From Rhodothermaeota bacterium MED-G12 (lineage in GTDB: Bacteria; Bacteroidota; Rhodothermia; Balneolales; Balneolaceae), in assembly GCA_002457365.1 (NCBI GenBank), contig NTKP01000003.1:1-50132 (forward strand): a stretch of 50,132 bases of DNA, given 5' to 3'. Shown piece by piece: positions 8,747 through 17,620 of the stretch; position 1 is the first letter of the stretch; each line of letters begins with the position of its first letter. Position numbers and translations under genes: made by a program. Under the pieces are notes generated by a model. The model searched no databases. It worked only from the letters and a program-made list of their open reading frames with translations, and was not told the DNA's origin.

Positions 8747-9065
8747 GTAAGACTTAGCTCTAAAAGTAGTCCGGGATAGTGAGGATGAAATAGCCTTGTA
8801 TAAAACATATCAGGTCTATTATAGTTATGAGTTTTGCATAGCCCGAACAAAGGAATAAGGTGGGGTGGCATTACCAAAAAAATCATTTAGGGAACAAAAA
8901 TCCTTTTCGGAGAAAAGCGCTTTTTTATTGTAAATGTCTCAGAAACTCCCGACCATTAGACCAATAAAAGTTTGAGTTCAAAGGGCTACTATACCGTATG
9001 ATACTAAGAGTAACGGCATGGCGTAGCAACCAAAACCACTAACCCCCAAAAAGTCAATTGTCTAC
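8747..9065 (+). other. Non-coding stretch upstream of glutamate dehydrogenase
   Basis: About 320 bp without a convincing gene; reading frames on both strands are short and broken. It contains a weak terminator-like hairpin near 8903-8926. A loose promoter-like pair, TTGAGT (8972) and TATGAT (8997) with a 19-bp spacer, lies about 65 bp before the dehydrogenase start. With 8445-8597 and the higBA remains this makes an approximately 620-bp gap that looks like a decayed accessory insertion. Confidence 0.4.
8903..8926 (+). terminator. Possible weak rho-independent terminator
   Basis: CTTTTC, a 3-nt loop GGA, then GAAAAG form a 6-bp stem, followed after CGC by six T residues. The stem is short and AT-rich, so it would be weak. 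It lies downstream of the higBA remnant, where it may be a relic of that operon's end. Confidence 0.28.
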
Positions 9066-10472
9066 ATGAAGCATTATAAGTTTTACGAGCAGGTCAATCA
9101 TAATTTTGATAAGGCCGCTCCTTTTACACGATTCGATAAGGGTATTTTGAATCAAATTAAGGTCTGTAATACAGTATATAAGGTGGTTTTTCCGATTAAA
9201 CGGGATGATGGGAGCATTCAAGTGATTGAGGGATGGCGGGTAGAGCATTCCCATCATAAAATGCCTACCAAGGGCGGGATTCGATACTCGCATAAGGTGG
9301 ACGAGGATGAGACGATGGCGTTGGCTGCGCTAATGACCTATAAATGCGCGATTGTTGATGTTCCTTTTGGCGGAGCTAAAGGGGGAGTTAAAATTAGTAC
9401 GCGCGAATATTCTGACAGAGAGTTAGAAAAAATAACTCGACGTTATACCTTCGAATTAATTAAAAAAGGGTTTATTGGCCCGGCAGTAGATGTGCCTGCG
9501 CCCGATTATGGAACGTCAGCGCGTGAGATGGGGTGGATTTTAGACACCTATAGGCAGATGAGTGACGATTTGAATGCCGAAGCCTGCGTAACGGGTAAAC
9601 CCATACAGCAAGGGGGTATCCGAGGACGTACGGAAGCCACCGGACGCGGGGTTTATTTTGGTATTCGCGAGGCTTGTAACCATAAAGCCGATATGGATAA
9701 GCTAGGTTTGAGCACCGGTGTTGAAGGAAAAACTTTTGTGGTGCAGGGATTGGGTAATGTGGGTTACCACTCCTCACTATATATGACCGAGGCGGGAGCG
9801 AAATTGGTAGGAGTGGCCGAAATGGAAGGAACTATATACGATCCTAATGGTTTGGACTTGAACGAACTCATGGACTATCGTAAGGAAACCGGCAGCATTA
9901 TTGGATTTGGAAACTCCACAACACTTAAGGGCAAGCGGGTTATTTTTGAACAAGAATGTGATATCATTATTCCAGCCGCACTTGAAAGTCAAATAACCAT
10001 AGAAAATGCCCCAAAAATTAAGGCAAAGATTATTGCTGAGGCGGCAAATGGTCCAACCACAGCAGACGCTCATGAGTACTTGAAAGAACGAGGGGCTTTA
10101 ATTATTCCAGATTCCTACCTGAATGCAGGTGGGGTAATTGTTTCGTATTTCGAATGGCTCAAAAATATTCAACATGTACGCTACGGAAGGTTGAATAAGC
10201 GTTTTGATGAGGCCAGTTTAATGCGAATTGTCTCAGAAATTGAGCAATTGGCTGGTAAATCGTTTGGTGAGGTGGAACGCAAAGTTCTTACCCGCGGAGC
10301 CGATGAATACGACCTAGTAGATTCTGGACTAGAGGAAAGTATGATAACTGCCTACGAGCAGATTACTACTATTCGTGAGGAGCATAACTTGGATGATCTT
10401 CGTACAGCCGCATTTGTTAACGCGATTAATAAAATCGGTATTATGTATGAGCAGATGGGGATTTTCCCGTAA
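9066..10472 (+). CDS. gdhA: Glutamate dehydrogenase (Glu/Leu/Phe/Val dehydrogenase family)
   Basis: Interconverts glutamate with 2-oxoglutarate plus ammonia using NAD(P)(H); cytoplasmic, linking nitrogen and carbon metabolism. The 468-aa length is normal for hexameric enzymes. MPTKGGIRYS carries K69 and TYKCAIVDVPFGGAKGG carries K93 and the catalytic lysine K105, the family's substrate-binding and catalytic set. GGIRGRTEATGRGV and the Rossmann motif VQGLGNVGYHSS mark the nucleotide-binding domain. The NAD versus NADP preference cannot be settled by eye. It is preceded by the non-coding higBA relic region, so it should have its own promoter. Its last 32 bp overlap the convergent mrp gene. Confidence 0.94.
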   Translation: MKHYKFYEQVNHNFDKAAPFTRFDKGILNQIKVCNTVYKVVFPIKRDDGSIQVIEGWRVEHSHHKMPTKGGIRYSHKVDEDETMALAALMTYKCAIVDVPFGGAKGGVKISTREYSDRELEKITRRYTFELIKKGFIGPAVDVPAPDYGTSAREMGWILDTYRQMSDDLNAEACVTGKPIQQGGIRGRTEATGRGVYFGIREACNHKADMDKLGLSTGVEGKTFVVQGLGNVGYHSSLYMTEAGAKLVGVAEMEGTIYDPNGLDLNELMDYRKETGSIIGFGNSTTLKGKRVIFEQECDIIIPAALESQITIENAPKIKAKIIAEAANGPTTADAHEYLKERGALIIPDSYLNAGGVIVSYFEWLKNIQHVRYGRLNKRFDEASLMRIVSEIEQLAGKSFGEVERKVLTRGADEYDLVDSGLEESMITAYEQITTIREEHNLDDLRTAAFVNAINKIGIMYEQMGIFP

Positions 10473-11568
10473 AGGAAATAGAAAGATCCTTTGGCATTTG
10501 CGCCGCACGGATGGCAAGCTGTTGTTGCATATTGGCACTACAGGCTAAAAAGCTTGCCGCTGCTGCGGATTCTTGATCGGCTAATACAATGGGTTTACCG
10601 TTATCACCGGATTCGCGAATAGGTTGCTCGAGGGGTATTTCACCCAGTACCGGTACAGCTAATTCGTCGGCTAAGCGACTCGCTCCTCCTTGTCCAAAGA
10701 TATAGTATTTCTTTTCAGGTGCATCAGGCGGGCTGAAATAAGCCATATTTTCGATGACTCCTAACACAGGAACATTCACTTTGTGAAACATAGCCACCCC
10801 TTTTCTTACATCATCCAGAGCTACATTTTGAGGGGTCGAAACAATTACGGCGCCCGATAACGGAACGGATTGTACGATGGTTAACTGTATATCTCCTGTT
10901 CCAGGAGGTAAGTCTAAAATCATAAAATCCAGTTCGCCCCATTCAACGTCATTCATGAACTGTTTAATAGCGCTGGTCACCATAGGACCTCTCCATACCA
11001 TGGCCTGGTTAACATCAACCAGAAATCCCATGGATACTAATTTGATGCCATATTTTTCTAAAGGGATTAATTTTTTTTGGACAGTGATATCGGGCCGCTC
11101 GAATAAATCGAACATGGTTGGTATGCTAGGACCATATATGTCAGCGTCCATGAGACCTACTTTGGCGCCATTTCTGGCTAAGGCAGCGGCTAAGTTGACG
11201 GCTACCGTTGATTTACCGACGCCCCCTTTTCCAGATGCCACAGCAATAATATTTTTGACTCCGGATAGTGGTGACGCAGTGGGCTCTGGCGCAGGTGGCG
11301 GGGTTTGCCTTTGTTGGGATACATTTATTCCAATCTGTATATCGACCACGGCATCTCGATCGATGAATTTGTGTATGGCACCTTCGCAACGCTGAGACAA
11401 TTCTTGAGCAAGAGGGTCGTTTTGAGCAGGCATTTCAAGGGTAAACGAGACGTATTTATCTTGAACAATAATATCTTGGATCATATCTAAGGATACGATA
11501 TCTACTTTTTTTTCGGGATGAAGAACATGTGCCAGTGCGGTTTTTATTTGTTCTTTTTGAATGGCCAT
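10441..11568 (-). CDS. mrp: Mrp/NBP35-type iron-sulfur cluster carrier ATPase
   Basis: P-loop ATPase of the Mrp/ApbC family, thought to carry iron-sulfur clusters to apoproteins in the cytoplasm. Residues 1-85 form a DUF59/MIP18-like domain, followed by a Pro-rich linker (QTPPPAPEPTASP) and the ATPase domain from about residue 105. The deviant Walker A SGKGGVGKST sits at 112-121, then MDADIYGPSIPTM and LDLPPGTGD. The CxxC that binds the bridging cluster in E. coli-type proteins is absent: ENMAYFSPPDAPEKKYYIF occurs there, as I recall for Bacteroidota homologues. Its 3' end overlaps gdhA tail to tail by 32 bp. Confidence 0.93.
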   Translation of the reverse strand: MAIQKEQIKTALAHVLHPEKKVDIVSLDMIQDIIVQDKYVSFTLEMPAQNDPLAQELSQRCEGAIHKFIDRDAVVDIQIGINVSQQRQTPPPAPEPTASPLSGVKNIIAVASGKGGVGKSTVAVNLAAALARNGAKVGLMDADIYGPSIPTMFDLFERPDITVQKKLIPLEKYGIKLVSMGFLVDVNQAMVWRGPMVTSAIKQFMNDVEWGELDFMILDLPPGTGDIQLTIVQSVPLSGAVIVSTPQNVALDDVRKGVAMFHKVNVPVLGVIENMAYFSPPDAPEKKYYIFGQGGASRLADELAVPVLGEIPLEQPIRESGDNGKPIVLADQESAAAASFLACSANMQQQLAIRAAQMPKDLSISFTGKSPSAHT

Positions 11569-11743
11569 ACTACAGTTTTATTTCTTGGGTGTTGAATTGT
11601 GTACGTAGACAAATTAGGATTAAACAAAATACACAACTTCTGACTTGGTTGCAGAAATCCTTAGGACAGCGTTCCGAGATACTGGTTCATGAAACGGCGG
11701 TGGGTCTGCCAAGGAGAAGTGTTCAGGAGAAGTGTAATGGGGA

Positions 11744-12379
11744 TTATATTGTATGGGGAGGGACATTGGGTTGGGCATAGTTTCGGCGATGCAAAAAATT
11801 TGGACGATAATACCCATCCATACCGGAACCACAGATTAAACCCGCAGTTTCCAGTGATAGAAAACCGTCGGAGTCTTCGCCTAAAAGCGTATCCTGAATG
11901 TAGATTTCTTCTATTTGACCAATTAAAAAGCGACAACCGTTTTCGATAATGGGCATTTCACGAATCCATTTACAGCCAAGTTGAATCGGACTATCTTGTA
12001 CGTAAGGTGCTTTAAAATTGTTTTTCCACTCTTCTGTTAAGCCGACTTCCTTGAATTCATTTATCTGTTCGTCATAGCTAGCCGAGGATTGATGCCCGCC
12101 CTCAAGTAGATCTTCGGTTACATTATTTACGGTGAAATAAGGATTTTTTTGTACTATACCGTAGGTGTGCCGGGGTACGGTAGTTGGGCGTAGTACAAAC
12201 CCTAAGAGCGCAGGATTGCTACCTAAATGCGTAAGAGTGGAGATGATACACAGGTTGCTCCAGCCTTCGATATGGGTGCCGATGAGATGGATGGATTTAT
12301 AGCCTACCACACTATTAATAAGATGGGCTCTTTTCCGGCTAGGTAGTTGAGCTAGGTGGTCTGTATTTAGGTGTTTCAT
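11744..12379 (-). CDS. Flavin reductase-like (FMN-binding split-barrel) protein
   Basis: A 211-aa protein of the flavin reductase domain family, whose members bind FMN or FAD and often supply reduced flavin to a monooxygenase. The family pattern is seen in LINSVVGYKSIHLIGT, then NLCIISTLTHLGSNPALLGF and RPTTVPRHTYG, followed by ENGCRFLIGQIEEIYI, the second half of the split barrel. No signal peptide is present, so it is cytoplasmic. No oxygenase partner is nearby, and the true substrate is unknown. It lies upstream of mrp on the same strand (175-bp gap) and is divergent from gcvT across about 200 bp. Confidence 0.82.
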   Translation of the reverse strand: MKHLNTDHLAQLPSRKRAHLINSVVGYKSIHLIGTHIEGWSNLCIISTLTHLGSNPALLGFVLRPTTVPRHTYGIVQKNPYFTVNNVTEDLLEGGHQSSASYDEQINEFKEVGLTEEWKNNFKAPYVQDSPIQLGCKWIREMPIIENGCRFLIGQIEEIYIQDTLLGEDSDGFLSLETAGLICGSGMDGYYRPNFLHRRNYAQPNVPPHTI

Positions 12380-12437
12380 TGTATTAGATTCATACTTCGA
12401 TTACAAAGGTCCTGTTTTAAGATGGTCCTATTGTGTT

Positions 12438-12467
12438 ATATGGCCTTAACCATAAGTGAGGCTATAT
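12438..12467. promoter_or_regulatory. Inverted repeat in divergent intergenic region
   Basis: ATATGGCCT and AGGCTATAT form a 9-bp stem with one G-T pair around a 12-nt spacer, midway between the divergent flavin reductase-like gene and gcvT. It has no T-run and could be an operator or a transcript hairpin. I saw no glycine riboswitch pattern here despite gcvT downstream. Confidence 0.3.
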
Positions 12468-12579
12468 CATTCTAAGCTAAACACATACCTTATGTAAAAA
12501 ATCACTAAATTCACCTCGTTCATTTACCCCATAGAGCAGTCGATAACACACTATGTAATTTACCGCCTAACCATATTCT

Positions 12580-13677
12580 ATGTCTGATCGCTTAAAACGA
12601 ACACCTTTTTATGTTCAACATCTTGAAGCAGGAGCTAAGATGGTTCCTTTTGCAGGATTTGAAATGCCTATTCAATACGAGGGAATAAAAGTTGAGCATC
12701 GTGCTGTACGAGAAAATGTAGGTCTTTTTGATGTGTCACATATGGGGGAGTTTTTTGTGCGAGGCCCTAAGGCTCTAGAGCTTCTTCAATGGGTTACGGT
12801 TAATGATGTATCGACCATAGCTATTGGTAAGGCACAGTATAATTGTATGTGTTATGAAGACGGAGGCATTGTAGATGATTTAATTATCTACCGACTGGCT
12901 TCTGAAGAATATATGATGGTAGTGAATGGCGCCAATATTGATAAAGATTGGGATTGGGTGGTCTCTCAAAACACAATGGGCGCAGAGCTAGAAAATGCGT
13001 CTGATGATTATGTGCTACTTGCTTTGCAAGGACCCAAATCAGCCGATCTTTTATCGGAGTTAACAGATACAGCTGTTCAGCAGATACCTTTTTATGCATT
13101 TGAACATGGTGAGGTATGCGGGGTGCCCAGTTTAATTAGCGCCACCGGGTACACGGGCGAAAAGGGCTTTGAGCTGTACATAAATGCAAAAAAATATGAT
13201 GCTCACATGGTATTCGAAGCTTTGGTTACACAGGGTGCTGCTTTCGAATTGAAGCTTTGTGGGTTAGGGGCACGTGACACCCTTCGCTTGGAAAAAGGGT
13301 ATGCACTTTATGGCAACGATATTACGTCAGAAACTCATCCACTCCAGGCTCGCTTAGCTTGGATTACTAAATTATCCAAAGGGCCATTTGTTGGCTCCAA
13401 GGCACTCGCTGAATTAAAGGAGAAGGGGATAGAAAAAAAGTTAGTTGGTTTTGTCATTGATCAAGAAAAAGCCATCCCCCGAAAAGGTTATGAATTATTA
13501 GACGCTCAATCCAATATTGTTGGTAAGGTTACCAGTGGTGGAATGTCTATTTCATTAGAAAAAGGAATAGGCATGGCCTATGTACAAACCGATGCTTTGG
13601 CATCAAACGAACCAATAGTTATTCAAATAAGAAACAAAGAAGTTCCCATTACGGTTACTTCTCCCCCTTTTGTGTAG
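12580..13677 (+). CDS. gcvT: Aminomethyltransferase (glycine cleavage system T protein)
   Basis: Transfers the methylene group from aminomethyl-lipoyl H protein to tetrahydrofolate and releases ammonia. The 365-aa length is normal. The N terminus LKRTPFYVQHLEAGAKMVPF, then GFEMPIQY and GLFDVSHMGE, are the classic opening motifs. VVNGANIDKDWDWV contains the conserved folate-site Asp, and LCGLGARDTLRLEKGYALYG and TSGGMSISLEKGIGMAYV complete the family pattern. gcvH and gcvP are not in the window, so this is a dispersed glycine-cleavage gene. It heads a tightly packed run of genes reaching to 23869; comB starts 19 bp later. Confidence 0.96.
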   Translation: MSDRLKRTPFYVQHLEAGAKMVPFAGFEMPIQYEGIKVEHRAVRENVGLFDVSHMGEFFVRGPKALELLQWVTVNDVSTIAIGKAQYNCMCYEDGGIVDDLIIYRLASEEYMMVVNGANIDKDWDWVVSQNTMGAELENASDDYVLLALQGPKSADLLSELTDTAVQQIPFYAFEHGEVCGVPSLISATGYTGEKGFELYINAKKYDAHMVFEALVTQGAAFELKLCGLGARDTLRLEKGYALYGNDITSETHPLQARLAWITKLSKGPFVGSKALAELKEKGIEKKLVGFVIDQEKAIPRKGYELLDAQSNIVGKVTSGGMSISLEKGIGMAYVQTDALASNEPIVIQIRNKEVPITVTSPPFV

Positions 13678-13696
13678 GGTATAAAGGTGTGAATGT

Positions 13697-14434
13697 ATGT
13701 CAGATTTAGCGACAATAGATGTGTATTTTTCAGTACATGGATTTCAAGAAGAAGATGTTCGTGGTAAAACGGTAGTTATTATTGATGTGCTTAGAGCGAG
13801 TTCCTCCATGATTCAAGCACTTCATAATGGAGCAAATAAAGTAATTCCTGTTGGAGATTTGGCAGCGGCAGGTCGCATTGCACAGACTATGGAAGCTGGA
13901 GATTTTTTGCTATGTGGAGAAAAGGACGGAATAAAAATTGAGGGCTATCATTTAGGGAATTCGCCCTTAGAGTATACCGAAGAAAGGGTAAAAGGAAAAA
14001 CCTTGATTTTTAATACTACCAACGGGACCAAGGCTATAAAAAAAGCAGCTTTGGCCAAGCAAATTTATATTGGTACCTTCCTAAATATGAGTTCTATTGT
14101 CCACATGATTCAACAATGTTCAGACCAAGTGGTTCTTATATGTTCTGGCTGGAGAGGAAAGCAGTCATTAGAGGATACCTTGTGTGCAGGCACCATATTA
14201 GATGCATTAGGGGCCGGTAATCAACCCCAAATATTGAAGGATGGTGCTAAAATAGCTGTTGCACTTTTTCAGCAGTACGGGGATTCGGTGATGGATACTA
14301 TTTTTCACAGTGATCATGCAAATCGATTGAAGGATTTGGTATCGGAAGATGATATAAGTTTTTGCTCGAAATTGAATACCCATCACATCTTACCCGTAAT
14401 GAAAGATGGGATTATTACTTTTAATCATGATTAA
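13697..14434 (+). CDS. comB: ComB-family 2-phosphosulfolactate phosphatase-like protein
   Basis: Member of the family typified by archaeal ComB, which dephosphorylates 2-phosphosulfolactate in coenzyme M synthesis. The 245-aa length fits. Family motifs are VVIIDVLRASSSMI with the conserved aspartate and arginine, then LLCGEKDGIKIEGYHLGNSP, LIFNTTNGTKAI, and CSGWRGKQSLEDTLCAGTI. An SD-like AAAGGTG lies about 6-8 bp upstream of the chosen ATG. Bacteria of this group are not known to make coenzyme M, and no comA/comC partner is present, so the natural substrate is uncertain. It lies between gcvT and ftsK with gaps of 19 and 8 bp. Confidence 0.85.
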   Translation: MSDLATIDVYFSVHGFQEEDVRGKTVVIIDVLRASSSMIQALHNGANKVIPVGDLAAAGRIAQTMEAGDFLLCGEKDGIKIEGYHLGNSPLEYTEERVKGKTLIFNTTNGTKAIKKAALAKQIYIGTFLNMSSIVHMIQQCSDQVVLICSGWRGKQSLEDTLCAGTILDALGAGNQPQILKDGAKIAVALFQQYGDSVMDTIFHSDHANRLKDLVSEDDISFCSKLNTHHILPVMKDGIITFNHD

Positions 14435-14442
14435 GTAGATAG

Positions 14443-16980
14443 ATGGCAAAAAAAGCCAATAATAATTCAGTAAGCAGGAGCCTTAGCTCTAGTGCTAGAA
14501 AGGTTGAAATTATTGGGATTTCACTTATTGCTATTGCTGTGTTGATAGGATTGTGCATTATTTCGTATACCCCAGAGGACGATCAATACTTACAGACCCT
14601 AACATTTACTGATATTTATAAGCCAGATGCTTCTGCCCGGATGATACAGAATTGGTTAGGTCCCTTGGGTGCTTTTTTGTCCTATCTTTTTATACATATC
14701 ACCTTTGGATATTCAAGTATCATCTTTTCAATAGTTCTGGGTTATGTTGGATGGCATGTATTCCGGCAGCGATCACTCCAAGAAAAATACCAGACCATAG
14801 CCCTTAGTTTATGGGCCATGATATTGATTTCGACATTTCTGGGTTGGACCCATTCCAACTGGGATTTTCCTCAGCAGGCCTATTGGAGTGGTTCAGCTGG
14901 GCTCCAAATCTCCGTGATCTTACAAAACATAACCGGTATTGCCTCATTGTTTATTCTGTTGGTTTTTATGAGCATAAACGCATTATTATTTGTAGATCGT
15001 GATTTACAAAAAACCATTGATAATGTTAAGTTTTGGTGGAATGATTTTCGAGAGAAACAGCAGGATAAAAAAATTGAAAGAGAAGCTCTAAAGCAGCAGA
15101 AAGAAGAAGAAAGACAGGAGCGCATAGCGGAAAAAAAAGCTGAGTTGGAACGCAGCAAAGAAGAAAAAGAACCCGAATCAACCCCATCAAAAAAGAGTGA
15201 AACCCTTGCTATAAAACCATTGACTCGTAAAGAAAAGGAGCAGGTAGATATTGATGAAATTATTGAACGCTCTAAGCTAGAAGACGAGCAACGATTGGAG
15301 CAGCAGCGAGCTGAAGCGGCAAAAGTAGATGTTCGCCCTCGAGCAGATCTCATAAAAAATGAGGAAAATGAGAAACCAGAATCAGCCCCCGAAGTAGATG
15401 ATGTGGAGGTTTCGGTATTTGTGGGTGAGGAGGAGGAACAAGCCGATGAAAAAGAGCTAGATCGTCAGAATAGAGAAAAGGCCAAGCAAGCGCCGGTTAT
15501 CCGATATCAATTTCCAACCGTTGATCTGCTAAACACCCCACCAAACGAGGGGAATGAGGTAGATATGGAAGAGATTCAGGAGAATAAGCGCATTATAATG
15601 GAGAAGTTAAGCCAGCATAAAATTGATATTTTAGGCATCAATGCTATTGTTGGCCCAACGGTGACCTTATATGAATTGCAGCCTGCGCCGGACGTCAAGA
15701 TTAGTAAGATTGAGAGTTATGCCAATGACCTTAAGATGGCTACAGCGGCTAAGGGTCTTAGAATTTTAGCCCCTATACCTGGAAAGTCTGCGGTGGGAAT
15801 TGAGGTTCCTAATACTACTCGCGAGACGGTTTACATTAAGCAGGTGATTAAAACGCGTAAATTTGTAGAGACCGATATGGCCTTACCCGTCGCCTTTGGT
15901 AAGACGATTGAAAATGAGGTCTTCATGATGGATTTAGCCAAAATGCCACATTTATTGGTTGCGGGCGCTACGGGATCGGGTAAATCGGTAGGTATTAATA
16001 CCATTATCACTTGTTTGTTGTATAAATGTCATCCAGACAATCTAAAGTTTGTGATGATTGACCCTAAGAAAATTGAATTATCGCTGTACAGAAACATTCA
16101 GAATCATTTTTTGGCCATGTTGCCAGATTCAGATGAGCCAATCATAACGGATACTTCTAAAGCGCTGGAAACGTTAAATAGCGTCACCAAGGAAATGGAT
16201 GAGCGTTATGATTTACTAAAAATGGCCATGGTTCGCGATATAAAAGCATACAATAAAAAGTTTAAGGAAGAAGGTCTTGAAACCGATTTGGGACATCGAC
16301 ACTTGCCTTATATTGTGGTTATTATAGATGAGCTTGCCGACTTGATGATGACCGCTGGAAAACAAATAGAGGAGCCTATTGCACGAATAGCTCAGCTAGC
16401 GCGTGCGGTTGGAATTCACCTTGTAGTGGCAACCCAACGACCCTCGGTGAATGTAATTACAGGGACAATTAAAGCGAACTTTCCAGCTCGTTTAGCCTAT
16501 CAAGTGGCATCGAAGGTGGATTCTAGAACTATTCTAGATGTAGGCGGCGCGGATCAATTGGTAGGAATGGGTGATATGTTATTCACGAATGGTGCTGGTA
16601 TGACCCGGATACAAAATGCTTTTGTATCCACCGAAGAAGTTGAGCGAATTAATAGCTTCGTAGGTTCGCAAGCTGGGTATAAGGAGCCCTTTTACTTACC
16701 AATCGTCCATGACGAAGCTTCGGGTGGAGTCCCCGATCCACTAGAAGATATGGATGATATGTTTGAGACGGCTGCTAAAGTTGTCATTTTACATCAGCAA
16801 GGGTCGGTTTCATTACTCCAACGTAAGTTGAAAATTGGGTATAACCGTGCAGGACGTATCATTGATCAACTCTTTAATGCGGGTGTTGTCGGACCCTATC
16901 AAGGCAGTACGGCTCGAGATGTTTTGGTGGAAACCGAAGAAGAACTCCAAGAAATATTGGATGGACTCAATGATCTTTAA
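14443..16980 (+). CDS. ftsK: FtsK/SpoIIIE DNA translocase
   Basis: Septum-located motor that pumps chromosomal DNA and supports dimer resolution during division. Of 845 aa, the first 190 or so hold four hydrophobic segments; residues about 200-350 are a charged Glu/Lys/Arg-rich linker. The alpha/beta motor follows, with Walker A GATGSGKSVG (K514) and Walker B IVVIIDELADLMM (D629), plus VVATQRPSVNVITGTIKANF. From about residue 771 comes the winged-helix gamma domain that reads polar DNA motifs, including QGSVSLLQRKLKIGYNRAG. The stop codon lies inside the next gene (11-bp overlap with lolA), so translation is probably coupled. Confidence 0.97.
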   Translation: MAKKANNNSVSRSLSSSARKVEIIGISLIAIAVLIGLCIISYTPEDDQYLQTLTFTDIYKPDASARMIQNWLGPLGAFLSYLFIHITFGYSSIIFSIVLGYVGWHVFRQRSLQEKYQTIALSLWAMILISTFLGWTHSNWDFPQQAYWSGSAGLQISVILQNITGIASLFILLVFMSINALLFVDRDLQKTIDNVKFWWNDFREKQQDKKIEREALKQQKEEERQERIAEKKAELERSKEEKEPESTPSKKSETLAIKPLTRKEKEQVDIDEIIERSKLEDEQRLEQQRAEAAKVDVRPRADLIKNEENEKPESAPEVDDVEVSVFVGEEEEQADEKELDRQNREKAKQAPVIRYQFPTVDLLNTPPNEGNEVDMEEIQENKRIIMEKLSQHKIDILGINAIVGPTVTLYELQPAPDVKISKIESYANDLKMATAAKGLRILAPIPGKSAVGIEVPNTTRETVYIKQVIKTRKFVETDMALPVAFGKTIENEVFMMDLAKMPHLLVAGATGSGKSVGINTIITCLLYKCHPDNLKFVMIDPKKIELSLYRNIQNHFLAMLPDSDEPIITDTSKALETLNSVTKEMDERYDLLKMAMVRDIKAYNKKFKEEGLETDLGHRHLPYIVVIIDELADLMMTAGKQIEEPIARIAQLARAVGIHLVVATQRPSVNVITGTIKANFPARLAYQVASKVDSRTILDVGGADQLVGMGDMLFTNGAGMTRIQNAFVSTEEVERINSFVGSQAGYKEPFYLPIVHDEASGGVPDPLEDMDDMFETAAKVVILHQQGSVSLLQRKLKIGYNRAGRIIDQLFNAGVVGPYQGSTARDVLVETEEELQEILDGLNDL

Positions 16981-17620
16981 GCGGTCATCTGTTGACTATT
17001 TTTTCGCAACAAGAAGATGTTGGTTAAGTCTTATAGTGATGCTTTTTTGGGGAGGATCCCTCCTTGCTCAGGAAAATTATCTTAGCTTAATTCAGGAAAA
17101 AATAAGGAACGGAGAAGTTCTATCAGCCCAGTTTAACCATGAGTTTACCGATGCATACACTCAGGAAAAATCACAGAATGAGGGCAGTATTTGGATAGGA
17201 TGGCAGCAATATAGAATTGAGACAGCCGGTCAAATTATTGTGGTGGATGGAACCTTATCCAAGGTACTGGATCGTAGTAGAAACCGAGTTATTATCAGTG
17301 AGTATGATTCGGAACTTGACGATTTTGCCCCATCAAAAATTATTGGTGGGCTTGGAAATACCTATCAGGTGGTGGATACAAAGAAGCGCCTCAATGTTCA
17401 GGAATATAATCTCCAAAGTTCAGATCCTTTTAGCACCTTTGAGCAAATGAATATTCGTATCGATTCGGAGCTTAAGCCATCAAGTTTGACCGCTTTGGAT
17501 ATGGGAGCCAATCGTATGCAGACTAGTTTTTCTGATGTTGAATACATCCCTATTAGTGTACAATTATTTGAACTAATTATCCCGGAAGATGCCGAAATAG
17601 TCGATATGCGCTATGAATAA
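16970..17620 (+). CDS. lolA: LolA-like outer-membrane lipoprotein carrier protein
   Basis: Periplasmic chaperone that carries lipoproteins from the inner to the outer membrane. From the ATG at 16970 (overlapping the ftsK stop by 11 bp) it has 216 aa. It starts with a basic region (RR) and a hydrophobic signal ending GGSLLAQ, with probable cleavage after it. The mature part is a half-barrel fold: VLSAQFNHEFTDAYTQEKSQ, then GSIWIGWQQYRIE, IIVVDGTLSKVLDRSRNRVI, and a strand ending with VEYIPISVQLFELIIPEDAE. The pattern of strands and length fit LolA of Bacteroidota rather than the E. coli form. It overlaps the following membrane protein by 8 bp. LolB is not recognisable in the window. Confidence 0.8.
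   Translation: MIFKRSSVDYFFATRRCWLSLIVMLFWGGSLLAQENYLSLIQEKIRNGEVLSAQFNHEFTDAYTQEKSQNEGSIWIGWQQYRIETAGQIIVVDGTLSKVLDRSRNRVIISEYDSELDDFAPSKIIGGLGNTYQVVDTKKRLNVQEYNLQSSDPFSTFEQMNIRIDSELKPSSLTALDMGANRMQTSFSDVEYIPISVQLFELIIPEDAEIVDMRYE

Noticed and set aside
8695..8886. A 63-codon minus-strand frame in the gap before gdhA.
   Set aside because: No family pattern or ribosome site, and it overlaps the HigA-like remnant on the other strand.
11529..11780. An 83-codon plus-strand reading frame between mrp and the flavin reductase-like gene.
   Set aside because: It runs through the start of mrp and the end of the flavin reductase gene in antisense and has no recognisable protein pattern.
12380..12579. 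Glycine riboswitch upstream of gcvT.
   Set aside because: The region lacks the conserved glycine-aptamer blocks; only a simple 9-bp inverted repeat is present, and the start is AT-rich with no tandem aptamer structure.
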